DNA from: UTCHB3 sp008363265
GTDB taxonomy: Bacteria > Bacteroidota > Ignavibacteria > Ignavibacteriales > Ignavibacteriaceae
DNA: 64,000 nucleotides
Direction of reading: 5' to 3'
Assembly (NCBI GenBank): GCA_045863055.1
Contig: BTUW01000004.1
Location: 1 to 64,000 of the forward strand
A program made the position numbers and the translations under genes. The first letter of the stretch is position 1. Every line of letters starts with the position of its first letter. The notes beneath the pieces are model-generated. The model saw nothing but the letters and a program-made list of their open reading frames with translations, made no database searches and had not been told where the DNA came from. Below, piece by piece: positions 27,513-36,347 of this stretch.

Positions 27513-27988
27513 GCGTTATCAAAGCAACATTTGACACATCGATGGGAGAGTTCGAGGTTGAACTTTTCGCCGATCAAACACCGAAGACAGTTGAGAACTT
27601 CACCGGTCTGGCCAAAAAAGGTTATTACAACGGCGTTATCTTTCACAGGGTTATCGAGAACTTCATGATCCAGGGCGGTGACCCGACCGGCACAGGTCGC
27701 GGCGGAGAAAGCATCTGGGGACCGAAATTCAACGATGAGATCGTGAAAGACCTAAGACACACAGGCCCCGGTATCCTCTCGATGGCCAACGCAGGCCCCA
27801 ATACCAACGGCAGCCAGTTCTTCATCACCCTGGTTCCGACACCCTGGCTCGACGGTAAGCATACCGTTTTCGGCAAGGTTACCTCGGGTATGGATGTTGT
27901 TGAATCGATCGGCAGCACCGAGACTCTGAAACCTTTCGACCGTCCCGTTGTTGATGTTGTAATTAACTCGATCAAGGTAAGTGAGTAA
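27509..27988 (+). CDS. Cytoplasmic cyclophilin-type peptidyl-prolyl isomerase
   Basis: 159 residues, no signal peptide. Core motifs: VIFHRVIENFMIQGGDPTG, SMANAGPNTNGSQFFIT and LDGKHTVFGKV. It is a close paralogue of the lipoprotein upstream; the active-site block around FHRVIENFMIQGGD is identical, pointing to tandem duplication followed by separation of cell compartment. The start overlaps the upstream stop (ATGA). Confidence 0.95.
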   Translation: MSVIKATFDTSMGEFEVELFADQTPKTVENFTGLAKKGYYNGVIFHRVIENFMIQGGDPTGTGRGGESIWGPKFNDEIVKDLRHTGPGILSMANAGPNTNGSQFFITLVPTPWLDGKHTVFGKVTSGMDVVESIGSTETLKPFDRPVVDVVINSIKVSE

Positions 27989-29006
27989 AAAATTTCAGGC
28001 GCCGTTGATCTCCACGGTGGCGCAGGACCTTAAGGCAAAAAAACTTAAACCTGTCTACTTTTTCTACGGAAAAGACGGCTACGAGATTGAGAAAAGGACT
28101 CAGGCCCTCCAGAAATATCTGGAGCCTGAGATTCCTTTCGACTACGATATCCAGCTCTTTCAGGGCTCATCAACAACCATTGACGACCTGCTCGATTTTT
28201 GTCAGTCGTTCCCCCTCGCCGGTGACAGACGGCTGGCGATCGTGAAAAACTTCAATAATCTGAAGTTCGATGGCAGGAAGTACAACTCACACCTCGTTTC
28301 TTACTTTAAGAATCCATCTCCCCATACCACACTCGTTATTCTTTACGATGACGTGAATTTCCCCGACAAGGAGCCATACAAAACCATGGCCGAGATGGGG
28401 TATGTTTATGTTGCGAGAACACCCGAATTCGACGATCTTGTTGTCTGGGTTGAGTCAACCGCGAAGTTGGCAGGGAAGAGGATAGAGCGTCACGATGCCG
28501 AGCTGCTTGTAAGCCTGACGGGTGATGACAAACTTATGATCGAAATGCAGCTGGAAAAACTTATTGAGTTCGCGGGCAGTGACAGAGTGGATATAGATGC
28601 CGACATGATCAAGCGTTCTGTGGCACCAACAAAACAATTCACTATCTTCGATTTCATCGATAAGGTTTTAATAAAAGACAAACCCTCGGCACTCAGGCTT
28701 CTGGGAAAGATAATGAACCAGGGTGAACCTGCACTTCTGATACTTTTTCATCTGAACCGGCAGTTCTCAACCATAGTTAATGTGCGCGAGGCACTCTCTT
28801 CGGGGCAGAATGATTTTGAGGCAGCCTCTGCTGCCGGCATACAGAAGTGGCAGCTGGATAAACTTAAACCCGCACTTCAGAAATATTCATTCAAAGATCT
28901 CAGTCTCGTTTACGCGGCACTCCTCAGGGCGGATATTGCGCTCAAGAGCAGTGACACCGATGAAAAGACGGTCATGTTCACCGCCCTTAACGAGATTTTA
29001 ATTTAA
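27981..29006 (+). CDS. holA: DNA polymerase III delta subunit
   Basis: 341 residues. The N-terminal AAA-like domain begins LKPVYFFYGKDGYEIEKRTQAL; typical stretches follow such as FPLAGDRRLAIVKNFNN and LIILYDD-like TLVILYDDVNFPDK. C-terminal collar domain with KQFTIFDFIDKVL and ALLRADIALKSS. It opens the beta clamp during clamp loading. Start is GTG, overlapping the preceding cyclophilin by 8 bases. It is the last gene of the envelope block. Confidence 0.93.
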   Translation: MSKKFQAPLISTVAQDLKAKKLKPVYFFYGKDGYEIEKRTQALQKYLEPEIPFDYDIQLFQGSSTTIDDLLDFCQSFPLAGDRRLAIVKNFNNLKFDGRKYNSHLVSYFKNPSPHTTLVILYDDVNFPDKEPYKTMAEMGYVYVARTPEFDDLVVWVESTAKLAGKRIERHDAELLVSLTGDDKLMIEMQLEKLIEFAGSDRVDIDADMIKRSVAPTKQFTIFDFIDKVLIKDKPSALRLLGKIMNQGEPALLILFHLNRQFSTIVNVREALSSGQNDFEAASAAGIQKWQLDKLKPALQKYSFKDLSLVYAALLRADIALKSSDTDEKTVMFTALNEILI

Positions 29007-29082
29007 AATCTTTATCTTATCAGCGGAATATTCTAATTTTCTCCTCTGAAACATTTACAAAACAACCAGAGTATAACAGACA

Positions 29083-29670
29083 TTGAGCGACAGAAGATTA
29101 AGAGATCTGACTGACGAACAGTTGATCCTTGAATTTCAGGAGACGAACGACACGGAGATATTTGAAGCGATAGTTTCACGCTACAAAAATCCCCTGTTCA
29201 ACTTCGTTTTCCGGTTCCTCGGCGACAGGGATGCCACTTCAGACGTGGTCCAGGAGACTTTTATAAAGGTTTACAGGAACAAGGATTCCTACAAGACCTT
29301 TGCAAAATTCTCCACCTGGATCTACACTATAGCAGGCAACCTTGCCAAAACCGAGCTGCAAAGGCGTAAAAGGAAGAATCAGATCTCCATCAACTCCTGG
29401 GGAGAGGATGAAGAGACGATGGATCTCCCGGACGGGGGTCCACTTCCCGACAGGCTGGTGGATTCAGGGATCAAAAACAAAATGATCCAGGAAGCTCTCT
29501 TAAAACTGCCCGAAGTTTACCGGGAAATGGTGATCCTCAGAGACATTCAGGAGATGTCGTACGAAGAGATCGCCGAGATGATGGATATCTCCATCGGAAC
29601 CGTTAAATCAAGGATCAATCGTGGTCGTGCTCAGTTACAGGATTTATTGAGAGATATTTTCAAGGAATAG
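29083..29670 (+). CDS. ECF-type RNA polymerase sigma factor
   Basis: 195 residues. Region 2 (about 25-90) has NFVFRFLGDRDATSDVVQETF and FSTWIYTIAGNLA; region 4 (about 130-190) has LPEVYREMVILRDIQEMSYEEIAEMM and GTVKSRINRGRAQL. Start is TTG at 29083, the best fit to the family N-terminus. It precedes a single-pass protein of anti-sigma layout by 6 bases, the usual sigma/anti-sigma arrangement. Target genes unknown. Confidence 0.93.
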   Translation: MSDRRLRDLTDEQLILEFQETNDTEIFEAIVSRYKNPLFNFVFRFLGDRDATSDVVQETFIKVYRNKDSYKTFAKFSTWIYTIAGNLAKTELQRRKRKNQISINSWGEDEETMDLPDGGPLPDRLVDSGIKNKMIQEALLKLPEVYREMVILRDIQEMSYEEIAEMMDISIGTVKSRINRGRAQLQDLLRDIFKE

Positions 29671-29676
29671 GTTTTC

Positions 29677-30363
29677 ATGGAGAATAAAGACTTACTAAGT
29701 GAAGAGGAGCAGTTTCGGGAGCTAAGGCAGCTCCTGAAGGAAATGCCCAAAGAGGATGCCCCTCCCGGATTTGAGGCCGACCTTATGCGCCGGATCAATT
29801 CGGAAAAATATGCCCCGGCCAAACCGGGCCTTTGGGAAAGGATCACGGGATTTCTTAAGCCTGTGCCTTCAGCGTTGGCGGTTGGAGTTGTCGCCGTGGT
29901 CGCGTTCGTGCTCCTGGTTAATCAGCCGGGGGATGAAGTGATAACGAAGATAGACACCGCGGTCACTCAGGATCAGATTGCCTCGAGCGGAACAAAGGCT
30001 GACGATAAACTTGATAACAGCCCTCAGTTTGAAAGCAAGGAGCAGCAATCTCCTTCAAAAAGTGAAGCGCCCTCGTCCCAGCCACCGCCCAAGGTTTCGG
30101 TTGAAAGAGGAGCTGAATATACTCCTTCTCCCACGACACGGTCATCGGGTGGGAGTAATCTGCCGGTAACTGCCGCGGTTGCTGCCACACCTGAAGAGAC
30201 GATGGACAAAAAAGCTGAAGCATCCCAGGAGTCGCTGAAGCCCACTATTAAAGGCGCTACGAAAGCCGGAGGTGTAGCCTCAAGTCTTACAAGCGCGAAG
30301 GCTATCCAGAAAACCGCAGACAGCCTGAAGGCAAAACAGAAGGATACCTCGATCAACAAGTGA
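29677..30363 (+). CDS. Single-pass membrane protein, probable anti-sigma factor
   Basis: 228 residues. A charged cytoplasmic N-terminal part (about 1-65) resembles anti-sigma factors in layout (EEEQFRELRQLLKEMPKEDAPPGFEADLMRRI). One transmembrane helix at about 68-88 follows, then a Ser/Pro/Lys-rich, low-complexity tail outside. The HxxxCxxC zinc motif is absent. Function is inferred from position next to the ECF gene and from layout, not from sequence identity. Confidence 0.6.
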   Translation: MENKDLLSEEEQFRELRQLLKEMPKEDAPPGFEADLMRRINSEKYAPAKPGLWERITGFLKPVPSALAVGVVAVVAFVLLVNQPGDEVITKIDTAVTQDQIASSGTKADDKLDNSPQFESKEQQSPSKSEAPSSQPPPKVSVERGAEYTPSPTTRSSGGSNLPVTAAVAATPEETMDKKAEASQESLKPTIKGATKAGGVASSLTSAKAIQKTADSLKAKQKDTSINK

Positions 30364-30398
30364 CGGAGACCACATAAAACTTTTTTTACCCCGTTTTT

Positions 30399-30437
30399 AA
30401 CCCCGCGGAGCTTTTCATGCGGGGTTTTTTTATTTTT
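30399..30437 (+). terminator. Intrinsic terminator after the ECF operon
   Basis: ACCCCGC (30400-30406) pairs with GCGGGGT (30419-30425) around a 12-base loop, followed by a T-rich run (TTTTTTTATTTTT). It lies 36 bases after the stop of the presumed anti-sigma gene. Confidence 0.88.
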
Positions 30438-30496
30438 AGAGTTGCAATAATACCAAAAGCGTATTATATTGGGGCTCACTTTAACAGGACTTTAAT

Positions 30497-31159
30497 ATGC
30501 GTGGATTTTCCTTTCTCTTCGTTGGATTGTTAATAACCTCATTCATTGGCACACAGCTCATCTCCCGGGACTGGAGGGTCGCTCAGATTCCCAATGGATC
30601 CAAAAACGCTTGCGCAAACTGTCACGTTTCACCTGCCGGTGGCGGCGAAAGAAACAATTTCGGTCAGACTGTCGAGAACGGTTTTCTGGTAAACGGGAAT
30701 GTAATGTGGGATGCCGCCCTCGCCCAGCTTGACAGTGATGGCGACGGATTCAGTAACGGCACCGAACTTCAGGATCCCTCGGGAACCTGGCGGACAGGTC
30801 AGCCTGCTCCCGGCGTTCTTGCGAATGTTTCAAACCCCGGTGATCCCACAAGCACACCACCTCCAACCTCAGTAAAAGAGACTGGTGAAATGCCGCTTTC
30901 ATTTTCTCTCTCCGACAACTTCCCGAATCCGTTCAACCCAAGTACCAGGATCCGCTATTCTGTAATTGAAGCAGGAAATGTCAGACTTGAGGTTTACAAT
31001 CTAACCGGTGAAAAGGTTTTCACTCTCGTTGAAGGATACCAGTCAGCCGGAAGTTACGAAGTCGATGTAACATTTGCTTCCGCCCCCAGCGGGTTGTACC
31101 TCTACAGGCTGGAATCTGGAGGAAATGTAATGGTAAAGAAGATGAACCTGTTGAAGTAA
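30497..31159 (+). CDS. Temptin-like secreted protein with T9SS sorting domain
   Basis: 220 residues. Signal peptide about 1-23. Residues 25-125 resemble temptin-like proteins: RVAQIPNGSKNACANCH with C39, C42, H43, then GGGERNNFG, WDAALAQLDSDGDGFSNG and ELQDPSGTW, ending with a VSNPGDP stretch. The DSDGDG loop should bind calcium. The C-terminal 80 residues are a type IX secretion sorting domain (NFPNPFNPSTRIRY, VYNLTGEKV, KKMNLLK). The single CxxCH could be mistaken for a haem site, but the following motifs fit temptin better. Role unknown. Confidence 0.75.
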   Translation: MRGFSFLFVGLLITSFIGTQLISRDWRVAQIPNGSKNACANCHVSPAGGGERNNFGQTVENGFLVNGNVMWDAALAQLDSDGDGFSNGTELQDPSGTWRTGQPAPGVLANVSNPGDPTSTPPPTSVKETGEMPLSFSLSDNFPNPFNPSTRIRYSVIEAGNVRLEVYNLTGEKVFTLVEGYQSAGSYEVDVTFASAPSGLYLYRLESGGNVMVKKMNLLK

Positions 31160-31194
31160 CCCTGTTTTCGAGTTACTCTGAAAATTGATTTAGC

Positions 31195-31282
31195 CCACTC
31201 CCAGTGAGTGGTATAAGGTAGCGCCGGGTGTAAGCCCGGCGTTATGATATGTATCTGCCGCCCCGAGTATCCCTGCCAAGGG
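31195..31282. repeat. Three adjacent short hairpins, possible repeat element or structured RNA
   Basis: Perfect stems in a row: CCACTC/GAGTGG (31195-31200, 31205-31210), CGCCGGG/CCCGGCG (31221-31227, 31234-31240) and CCCT/AGGG (31271-31274, 31279-31282). They lie between the temptin-like gene and mcrB with no reading frame across them. GC content jumps here within an AT-rich gap. No known RNA family is recognised. Confidence 0.45.
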
Positions 31283-31394
31283 TTTAATAAAGATATCTTC
31301 ATTACTGCCATCACCTGTATTTTTCCCTTTCGAACATTTTTCTCTATTTTTAAAACCTGATTTAGTACAAATTAGATCTCTTTATTAACACGCG

Positions 31395-33956
31395 GTGGAT
31401 AATATGGAACAACAGTTCAAAGAAATTGTGGCTTTAGCCAAAGAATACCAGGGTTATTTTGATGATCCTCAAAAATTGATTGATGCTATAAATGGACTTT
31501 CTGAAGATGACCTTCAGGAGATCATCAAGGACTATTCTGATCCTTCTGAAGAATTCAAGCCTGTGAATTTTCTTAGGGCAGAGGCTGCCAGAAGGATAAT
31601 CAGGGATGGAAAGATTGGGATCAATACGGTGGATGATATAAAGGAGCATATAAGGAACAAGAATACCGAAGCTTTTGCTCTGATCTCCGACTATCACCGC
31701 ACCGGATTGAATGAGTACCGAGTTACTGAAAAGGATATGTTCTCCAATTGGTCAAACCTTTGGAGAGTTTTTCATGTTTTTTTCTACAGGGGAATAGTCA
31801 AGCAGAGGGTAAGAGACACTCTCAATAGAATCACAGCCAACCTTATAAAGGATCTGGGTCTGAAAGACTTCAAGTCTCATACAGTTGACTTCCAAGGTCC
31901 CAACAACTTTGGAGCCACAAACTGTTGGCTGGCTATTTACCCCGGCTACAGAGAGTATCACCAGAATGCATATCAGTTTTTTCTTGAAATTGGAGTGGAT
32001 TCCATGGCGGGCCGGATTGCCGGTTCTGTTTTGGGAGATAACGAATCCAACTTTAAAACCTCTGTTTTCGACTACGCTTCCACATTAAAAATTCTTAATG
32101 ATCTGAAACCATCGATTGAAAAGCTCAACAGTGAAGCGATCAATTACTTTAAATTCTCTCCCGGAAGTCAGGCATCTGAATGGGAAAGATTTTACAATGA
32201 GGGAGTCATAGCCCTTGATCTTTCAAACTTACCGGTCGGTGATATTTCCAAATTTGAATCAAGTGAAGATCTCGATAAAGCTTGTGGTGTCACACCGAAC
32301 ATGTCTAACCATACATGGAATTTATGGCTGTTGAAAAGTGCCAAACCAGGTGACATTGTCTTCGCTGCTAAAGGACAAAGCATTTGTCTTGGTGTGGGTA
32401 CCATAAAAGGAGAGTACTATTACGATCCGAAAGAACCGAATTACCGCCACAGGAGAAAAGTTGATTGGATCACCAGAGAAGTTTATCATTATGAGAAGAA
32501 CTCCATAAAGGGTTACGGAAGGCTTTTCAGAGTGGACAGTTTTAGTCCTACACTTTTGGGGTCATTTATCGTTAATGAGTATATCAGGCGATTCCCGGAT
32601 CTCAAGGAAAAATTTCCAGTGCCAGGTTCGGTTGAAGTAGTTATTCCTTCCGACCCAATCAATTTCTGGTGGTTAAATGCCAATCCAAAAATATGGTCGA
32701 TCTCTAATATGAACGAGGGCGAGGTTCAGTATTACACTTCACATAACGAGAGAGGCAATAAAAGGAGGATTTATAAACACTTTGAAAGTGCCAAACCGGG
32801 TGATATTTTAATAGGATATGAAAGTACTCCGACCAAACTTATTAAGGCTATCTGTACGATAACCAGACCGTTATCAACGATCGATGGTGAGGAATGTCTG
32901 GAGTTTAAACTTGAAGAGAAACTAGAGTATCCTGTAAGTTGGTCCGAACTTCGGAACAATCCATTACTAAAAGACTGTGAAGTGTTCATCAATAATCAGG
33001 GAAGTTTATTCAAACTTACCGAGAATGAATATGATGTGATCCGGGAGATAATTGATAACAAACATATTCAGGCTATCGTCCCGGATGAGAGCTATCATTA
33101 TGAATCTGACCCTGAAAAACCCTTCCTGCCGGTAAATCAGTTTAACGAGATTATTAATATTCTTGAGCGGAAAAAGAATATCATCCTTCAGGGAACACCG
33201 GGGGTGGGCAAAACATTCCTGGCAAAAAAGATTGCATACCAGATGATGGGAAAGAGGAATGATTCCCACATTCAGATGGTTCAGTTTCATCAGTCATTCA
33301 GTTATGAGGATTTTATCCAGGGGATCAGACCGACAGAATCGAACGGTTTCGCTCTGAAAGACGGTATCTTTTATACATTCTGCAAAAGGGCAGCGAATCA
33401 CCCTGACAAGAAATTCTTCTTCATCATAGATGAGATAAACCGCGGAAATCTGAGTAAAATTTTTGGTGAAGTCATGATGCTCCTCGAAGCAGACAAGCGG
33501 AAACAGGAGTATGCACTCAGGCTGACGTACTCCGAAGATGAGGATGACAAGTTCTTCATCCCTTCGAACATCTACATCATCGGCACGATGAACACAGCTG
33601 ACCGTTCACTCGCTCTTGTCGATTACGCCCTTAGGAGAAGATTTTCATTCTTTACGATAGATCCTGAGTTTGGAACTCTGTTCGATGAATTCATGATCTC
33701 AAAAGGTGTTACACAGGAGATCATCGCGAAGATCAAAAATTTCGTTCACACTGTAAATTCTTTTATAACAAACGAAGAAAATCTTGGTCAAGGTTTTCGG
33801 ATCGGGCACAGTTATTTCTGTGATCTGAATGGTATGAACGACGATGAATGGTTACAGGAGGTACTGCAATATGAGATCAAACCTTACCTCGAAGAGATTC
33901 TCTTCGATACTCCTGATGTGGTAAACACTTTATTGAATGGTTATCTGAAAAACTGA
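31395..33956 (+). CDS. mcrB: McrB-type AAA+ GTPase of a type IV restriction system
   Basis: 853 residues. N-terminal MrcB_N/DUF3578-like region (about 1-255, with FQGPNNFGATNCWLAIYPGY). Two PUA-superfamily modules follow: EVE-like about 262-400 (KPGDIVFAAKGQ, GVGTIKGEYYY) and EVE about 421-560 (FWWLNANPKIW, KPGDILIGYES). The AAA+ motor has Walker A GTPGVGKT at 600-607, Walker B FFFIIDEINRGN near 673 and the McrB signature MNTADRS near 731. EVE domains read modified cytosine in related enzymes, so this complex should cut modified DNA, e.g. from phages. GTG 31395 or ATG 31404 may be the start. Sequence is AT-richer than neighbours. Confidence 0.92.
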   Translation: MDNMEQQFKEIVALAKEYQGYFDDPQKLIDAINGLSEDDLQEIIKDYSDPSEEFKPVNFLRAEAARRIIRDGKIGINTVDDIKEHIRNKNTEAFALISDYHRTGLNEYRVTEKDMFSNWSNLWRVFHVFFYRGIVKQRVRDTLNRITANLIKDLGLKDFKSHTVDFQGPNNFGATNCWLAIYPGYREYHQNAYQFFLEIGVDSMAGRIAGSVLGDNESNFKTSVFDYASTLKILNDLKPSIEKLNSEAINYFKFSPGSQASEWERFYNEGVIALDLSNLPVGDISKFESSEDLDKACGVTPNMSNHTWNLWLLKSAKPGDIVFAAKGQSICLGVGTIKGEYYYDPKEPNYRHRRKVDWITREVYHYEKNSIKGYGRLFRVDSFSPTLLGSFIVNEYIRRFPDLKEKFPVPGSVEVVIPSDPINFWWLNANPKIWSISNMNEGEVQYYTSHNERGNKRRIYKHFESAKPGDILIGYESTPTKLIKAICTITRPLSTIDGEECLEFKLEEKLEYPVSWSELRNNPLLKDCEVFINNQGSLFKLTENEYDVIREIIDNKHIQAIVPDESYHYESDPEKPFLPVNQFNEIINILERKKNIILQGTPGVGKTFLAKKIAYQMMGKRNDSHIQMVQFHQSFSYEDFIQGIRPTESNGFALKDGIFYTFCKRAANHPDKKFFFIIDEINRGNLSKIFGEVMMLLEADKRKQEYALRLTYSEDEDDKFFIPSNIYIIGTMNTADRSLALVDYALRRRFSFFTIDPEFGTLFDEFMISKGVTQEIIAKIKNFVHTVNSFITNEENLGQGFRIGHSYFCDLNGMNDDEWLQEVLQYEIKPYLEEILFDTPDVVNTLLNGYLKN

Positions 33957-35026
33957 TGCGAATTCCCGTTCTCAATATCTATCACATGCTCGCCTACTCC
34001 TGGCGAAGCCTTGAACAAGCTGAGAAAGTAAGGATCGATCACGCTGACAGACTCGATCTACTCAATCTTTTGGCATCTGTTCTGACAGGTACTGTCCGGC
34101 GATTGGTGAAAAGAGGGTTGAACGGCAATTATGTTCTTAGCACTGATGAGATAAATGGTGTAAAAGGGAAGTTCGAAGTGGGACCCACCGTAAAGACACT
34201 CGCGCACCGGAAACTGAGAGCTATATGCACATTCGATGAGTTCTCCCAAGACATTCTGCTGAACAGGATGATCGTTTCAGTTTTAATAAGACTCCTTAAT
34301 ACCGAAGGGCTGGATAAGGAGATCAGGTCTAAAGTCAGATCGCTAATCTGGCATTTCCCGGGGATCAGAGACTGTGACATTGAGATTAAGGATTTCAACC
34401 GTCTCCGATTGGGTAAAAATGAGAGGCATTACCGCTTTGTGATCAGTCTGTGTAAACTTATCGCCGGGCAACTCCTCCCATCTGAAAAGGCAGGTGAATA
34501 CCACTTCGATGATTTCACCCGTGATGAAAACAAGATGAACCGGCTGTTTGAATCATTTGTAAGGAATTTTTATTCCTGTAAACTTGGGAATGAGTGGTCG
34601 GTTGGAAGCGAGATCATTGAATGGAAACTCAGACCATTCTCAGAGGATGCAAAGGCTTTCCTTCCGGTTATGCAGACTGATATCACAATCCGTAATCATC
34701 GTAAAAAGGTGATCATCGATACGAAATACTACCAAAAGACTTTGACAGAGTATTACGGAAGTGAAAAGATCCGTTCCGGCCATCTCTATCAACTGTTGAG
34801 CTATCTGAACAATCAGGAAAAGACACACGATCCAATAACCCTGTCGGCGGCCGGGATTTTGTTATACCCAAGGGTAGAGGAATCGCTTGATCTTTCTTAT
34901 AATTATCAATCGCATGATCTCCACATTAAGACTGTCGATCTCTCTCAGGATTGGCGAAAGGTTGAGACTGAATTGATGCTGATCTGGAATAGTGTACTAA
35001 ATAATTCTTTTACAAATAGCAAGTAA
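33956..35026 (+). CDS. mcrC: McrC-type PD-(D/E)xK nuclease
   Basis: 356 residues. The N-terminal domain begins IPVLNIYHMLAYSW, typical of McrC. The nuclease core shows D242 in QTDITIRN and D255-T-K257 in VIIDTKYY, the PD-(D/E)xK pattern. It is the cutting subunit driven by McrB. Its ATG shares one base with the mcrB stop (TGATG), so the two should be made in fixed ratio. No terminator is seen after the stop; the gap to the next gene holds small inverted repeats. Confidence 0.93.
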   Translation: MRIPVLNIYHMLAYSWRSLEQAEKVRIDHADRLDLLNLLASVLTGTVRRLVKRGLNGNYVLSTDEINGVKGKFEVGPTVKTLAHRKLRAICTFDEFSQDILLNRMIVSVLIRLLNTEGLDKEIRSKVRSLIWHFPGIRDCDIEIKDFNRLRLGKNERHYRFVISLCKLIAGQLLPSEKAGEYHFDDFTRDENKMNRLFESFVRNFYSCKLGNEWSVGSEIIEWKLRPFSEDAKAFLPVMQTDITIRNHRKKVIIDTKYYQKTLTEYYGSEKIRSGHLYQLLSYLNNQEKTHDPITLSAAGILLYPRVEESLDLSYNYQSHDLHIKTVDLSQDWRKVETELMLIWNSVLNNSFTNSK

Positions 35027-35092
35027 TTTTTTAATTCTAGGACCCCAAAGTTCCTCTACACATTTCTCAGGCAGATTAGGATTTTATCAAAA

Positions 35093-35146
35093 TTTATGAA
35101 GTAGAATCGCTATACTTCACAATTTTATAAACTTTTATGAAGTATA
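35093..35146. repeat. Alternating inverted/direct repeat downstream of mcrC
   Basis: TTTATGAAGTA (35093-35103), TATACTTCA (35111-35119) and TGAAGTATA (35138-35146) alternate in orientation. The last two are perfect 9-base inverted arms 18 bases apart. They could be operator half-sites for the following Omp28-like gene, or the remains of a boundary repeat of the mcrBC island. Confidence 0.5.
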
Positions 35147-35244
35147 ATGAAAAAAGTGGAGGGAATAACTGAATTTTTCGCTTGAATATTGCATGGAAGG
35201 TAAATAAATCTTATTTTAAGTATTATCAATAATTTGAGTTCTGA

Positions 35245-36321
35245 ATGAACAAATTCTACAAATTTTTTGCCCTCTCCGGTCTCTTTCTGTTTTTCTTTTT
35301 TTCTGACGCCGATGCTCAAAGGAACAGAAATCCTGTTCTCGAGTATGTTACCGGCACATGGTGCCAATGGTGCCCATGCGGTCACACGATCATCCACGAT
35401 GTTATCATGGTAAATAATCCCAACACGGTTGTGCTTGGTTACCACGGTCCCTCAAACTCAAGCGACCCTTACAGGATATTTAACGGAAACAATATCATAT
35501 CACTGATGGGATTCAGCAGTTACCCGACAGGTATCTGTGACAGACTTACCGCCCCCCAAAGCCGCAGTGCCTGGGCAGGGCAGGTTTCCAACCGCTCGGT
35601 AGCACCTCCGAAAGTAAGTATCGAAGGAACTATCGGATACGAAGCCGACAGTAACAAGATACATGTTCGTCTGACGGTAAAGGCGATGGAAGCGATCGCG
35701 GATATTCCTGTGATCAATTTTGTGCTAACTGAAGATAAACTCATCACCACACAGACCGGTAACAGCAGTTGCCCGGGAAATGGTGATTATGTCCACAATA
35801 ATGTGGTCCGTTCAATGCTTAATGGTGCTCTCGGCAATGATCTTGCAAAGAACGGCTGGGCAGTGGGTGATTCAGCGGTTGTTGATACATTTTATTATGT
35901 CCCATCAAATGTACTGAAAGTTTCAAACACTTACCTTAACACCTTTGTTTATTCAAAGAAGTCGCCATTGAACACAAGCGAGATCCATCAGGCACGCAAG
36001 TGGAAAGTAACCGATTTCCCGGTCAGTGTAAAGGATAATTTTGTCGCAGGCAATCCTTCCGGGTTCACCCTCGATCAGAATTACCCGAACCCGTTCAACC
36101 CTGAAACAATAATAAATTTCGCGGTACCGAAGTCGGGCTTCGTATCGCTGAAGGTTTATGATCTCTTAGGCAAGGAAGTGGCAACAATCGTAAACGGTGA
36201 GCTCGCTTCCGGAAATTACTCCCGTGTGTTTAATGCTGCAGATCTTCCGTCAGGCGTTTACGTTTACCGTCTCGAAGCAGAAGGCACCAGCATCAGCAGA
36301 AAAATGAACCTGCTGAAGTAA
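35245..36321 (+). CDS. Omp28-like secreted protein with T9SS sorting domain
   Basis: 358 residues. Signal peptide about 1-24. A thioredoxin-fold domain of the Omp28 type follows: VLEYVTGTWCQWCPCGH with C40, C43 and C45, then NTVVLGYHGPSN and FSSYPTGICDR. A beta-rich region (about 120-265) precedes the type IX sorting domain (NYPNPFNPETIINF, VYDLLGKEV, GVYVYRLEA, KMNLLK). The CxxC suggests thiol chemistry or metal binding at the surface. Substrate unknown. Confidence 0.88.
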   Translation: MNKFYKFFALSGLFLFFFFSDADAQRNRNPVLEYVTGTWCQWCPCGHTIIHDVIMVNNPNTVVLGYHGPSNSSDPYRIFNGNNIISLMGFSSYPTGICDRLTAPQSRSAWAGQVSNRSVAPPKVSIEGTIGYEADSNKIHVRLTVKAMEAIADIPVINFVLTEDKLITTQTGNSSCPGNGDYVHNNVVRSMLNGALGNDLAKNGWAVGDSAVVDTFYYVPSNVLKVSNTYLNTFVYSKKSPLNTSEIHQARKWKVTDFPVSVKDNFVAGNPSGFTLDQNYPNPFNPETIINFAVPKSGFVSLKVYDLLGKEVATIVNGELASGNYSRVFNAADLPSGVYVYRLEAEGTSISRKMNLLK

Positions 36322-36347
36322 TCCGCCCGATAAAGTTTTTCTTAAAG

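Noticed and set aside
30497..31159. c-type cytochrome because of CANCH
   Set aside because: Only one CxxCH, and the following GGGERNNFG and DSDGDG motifs fit a temptin-like fold better; a haem site cannot be excluded but is not supported.
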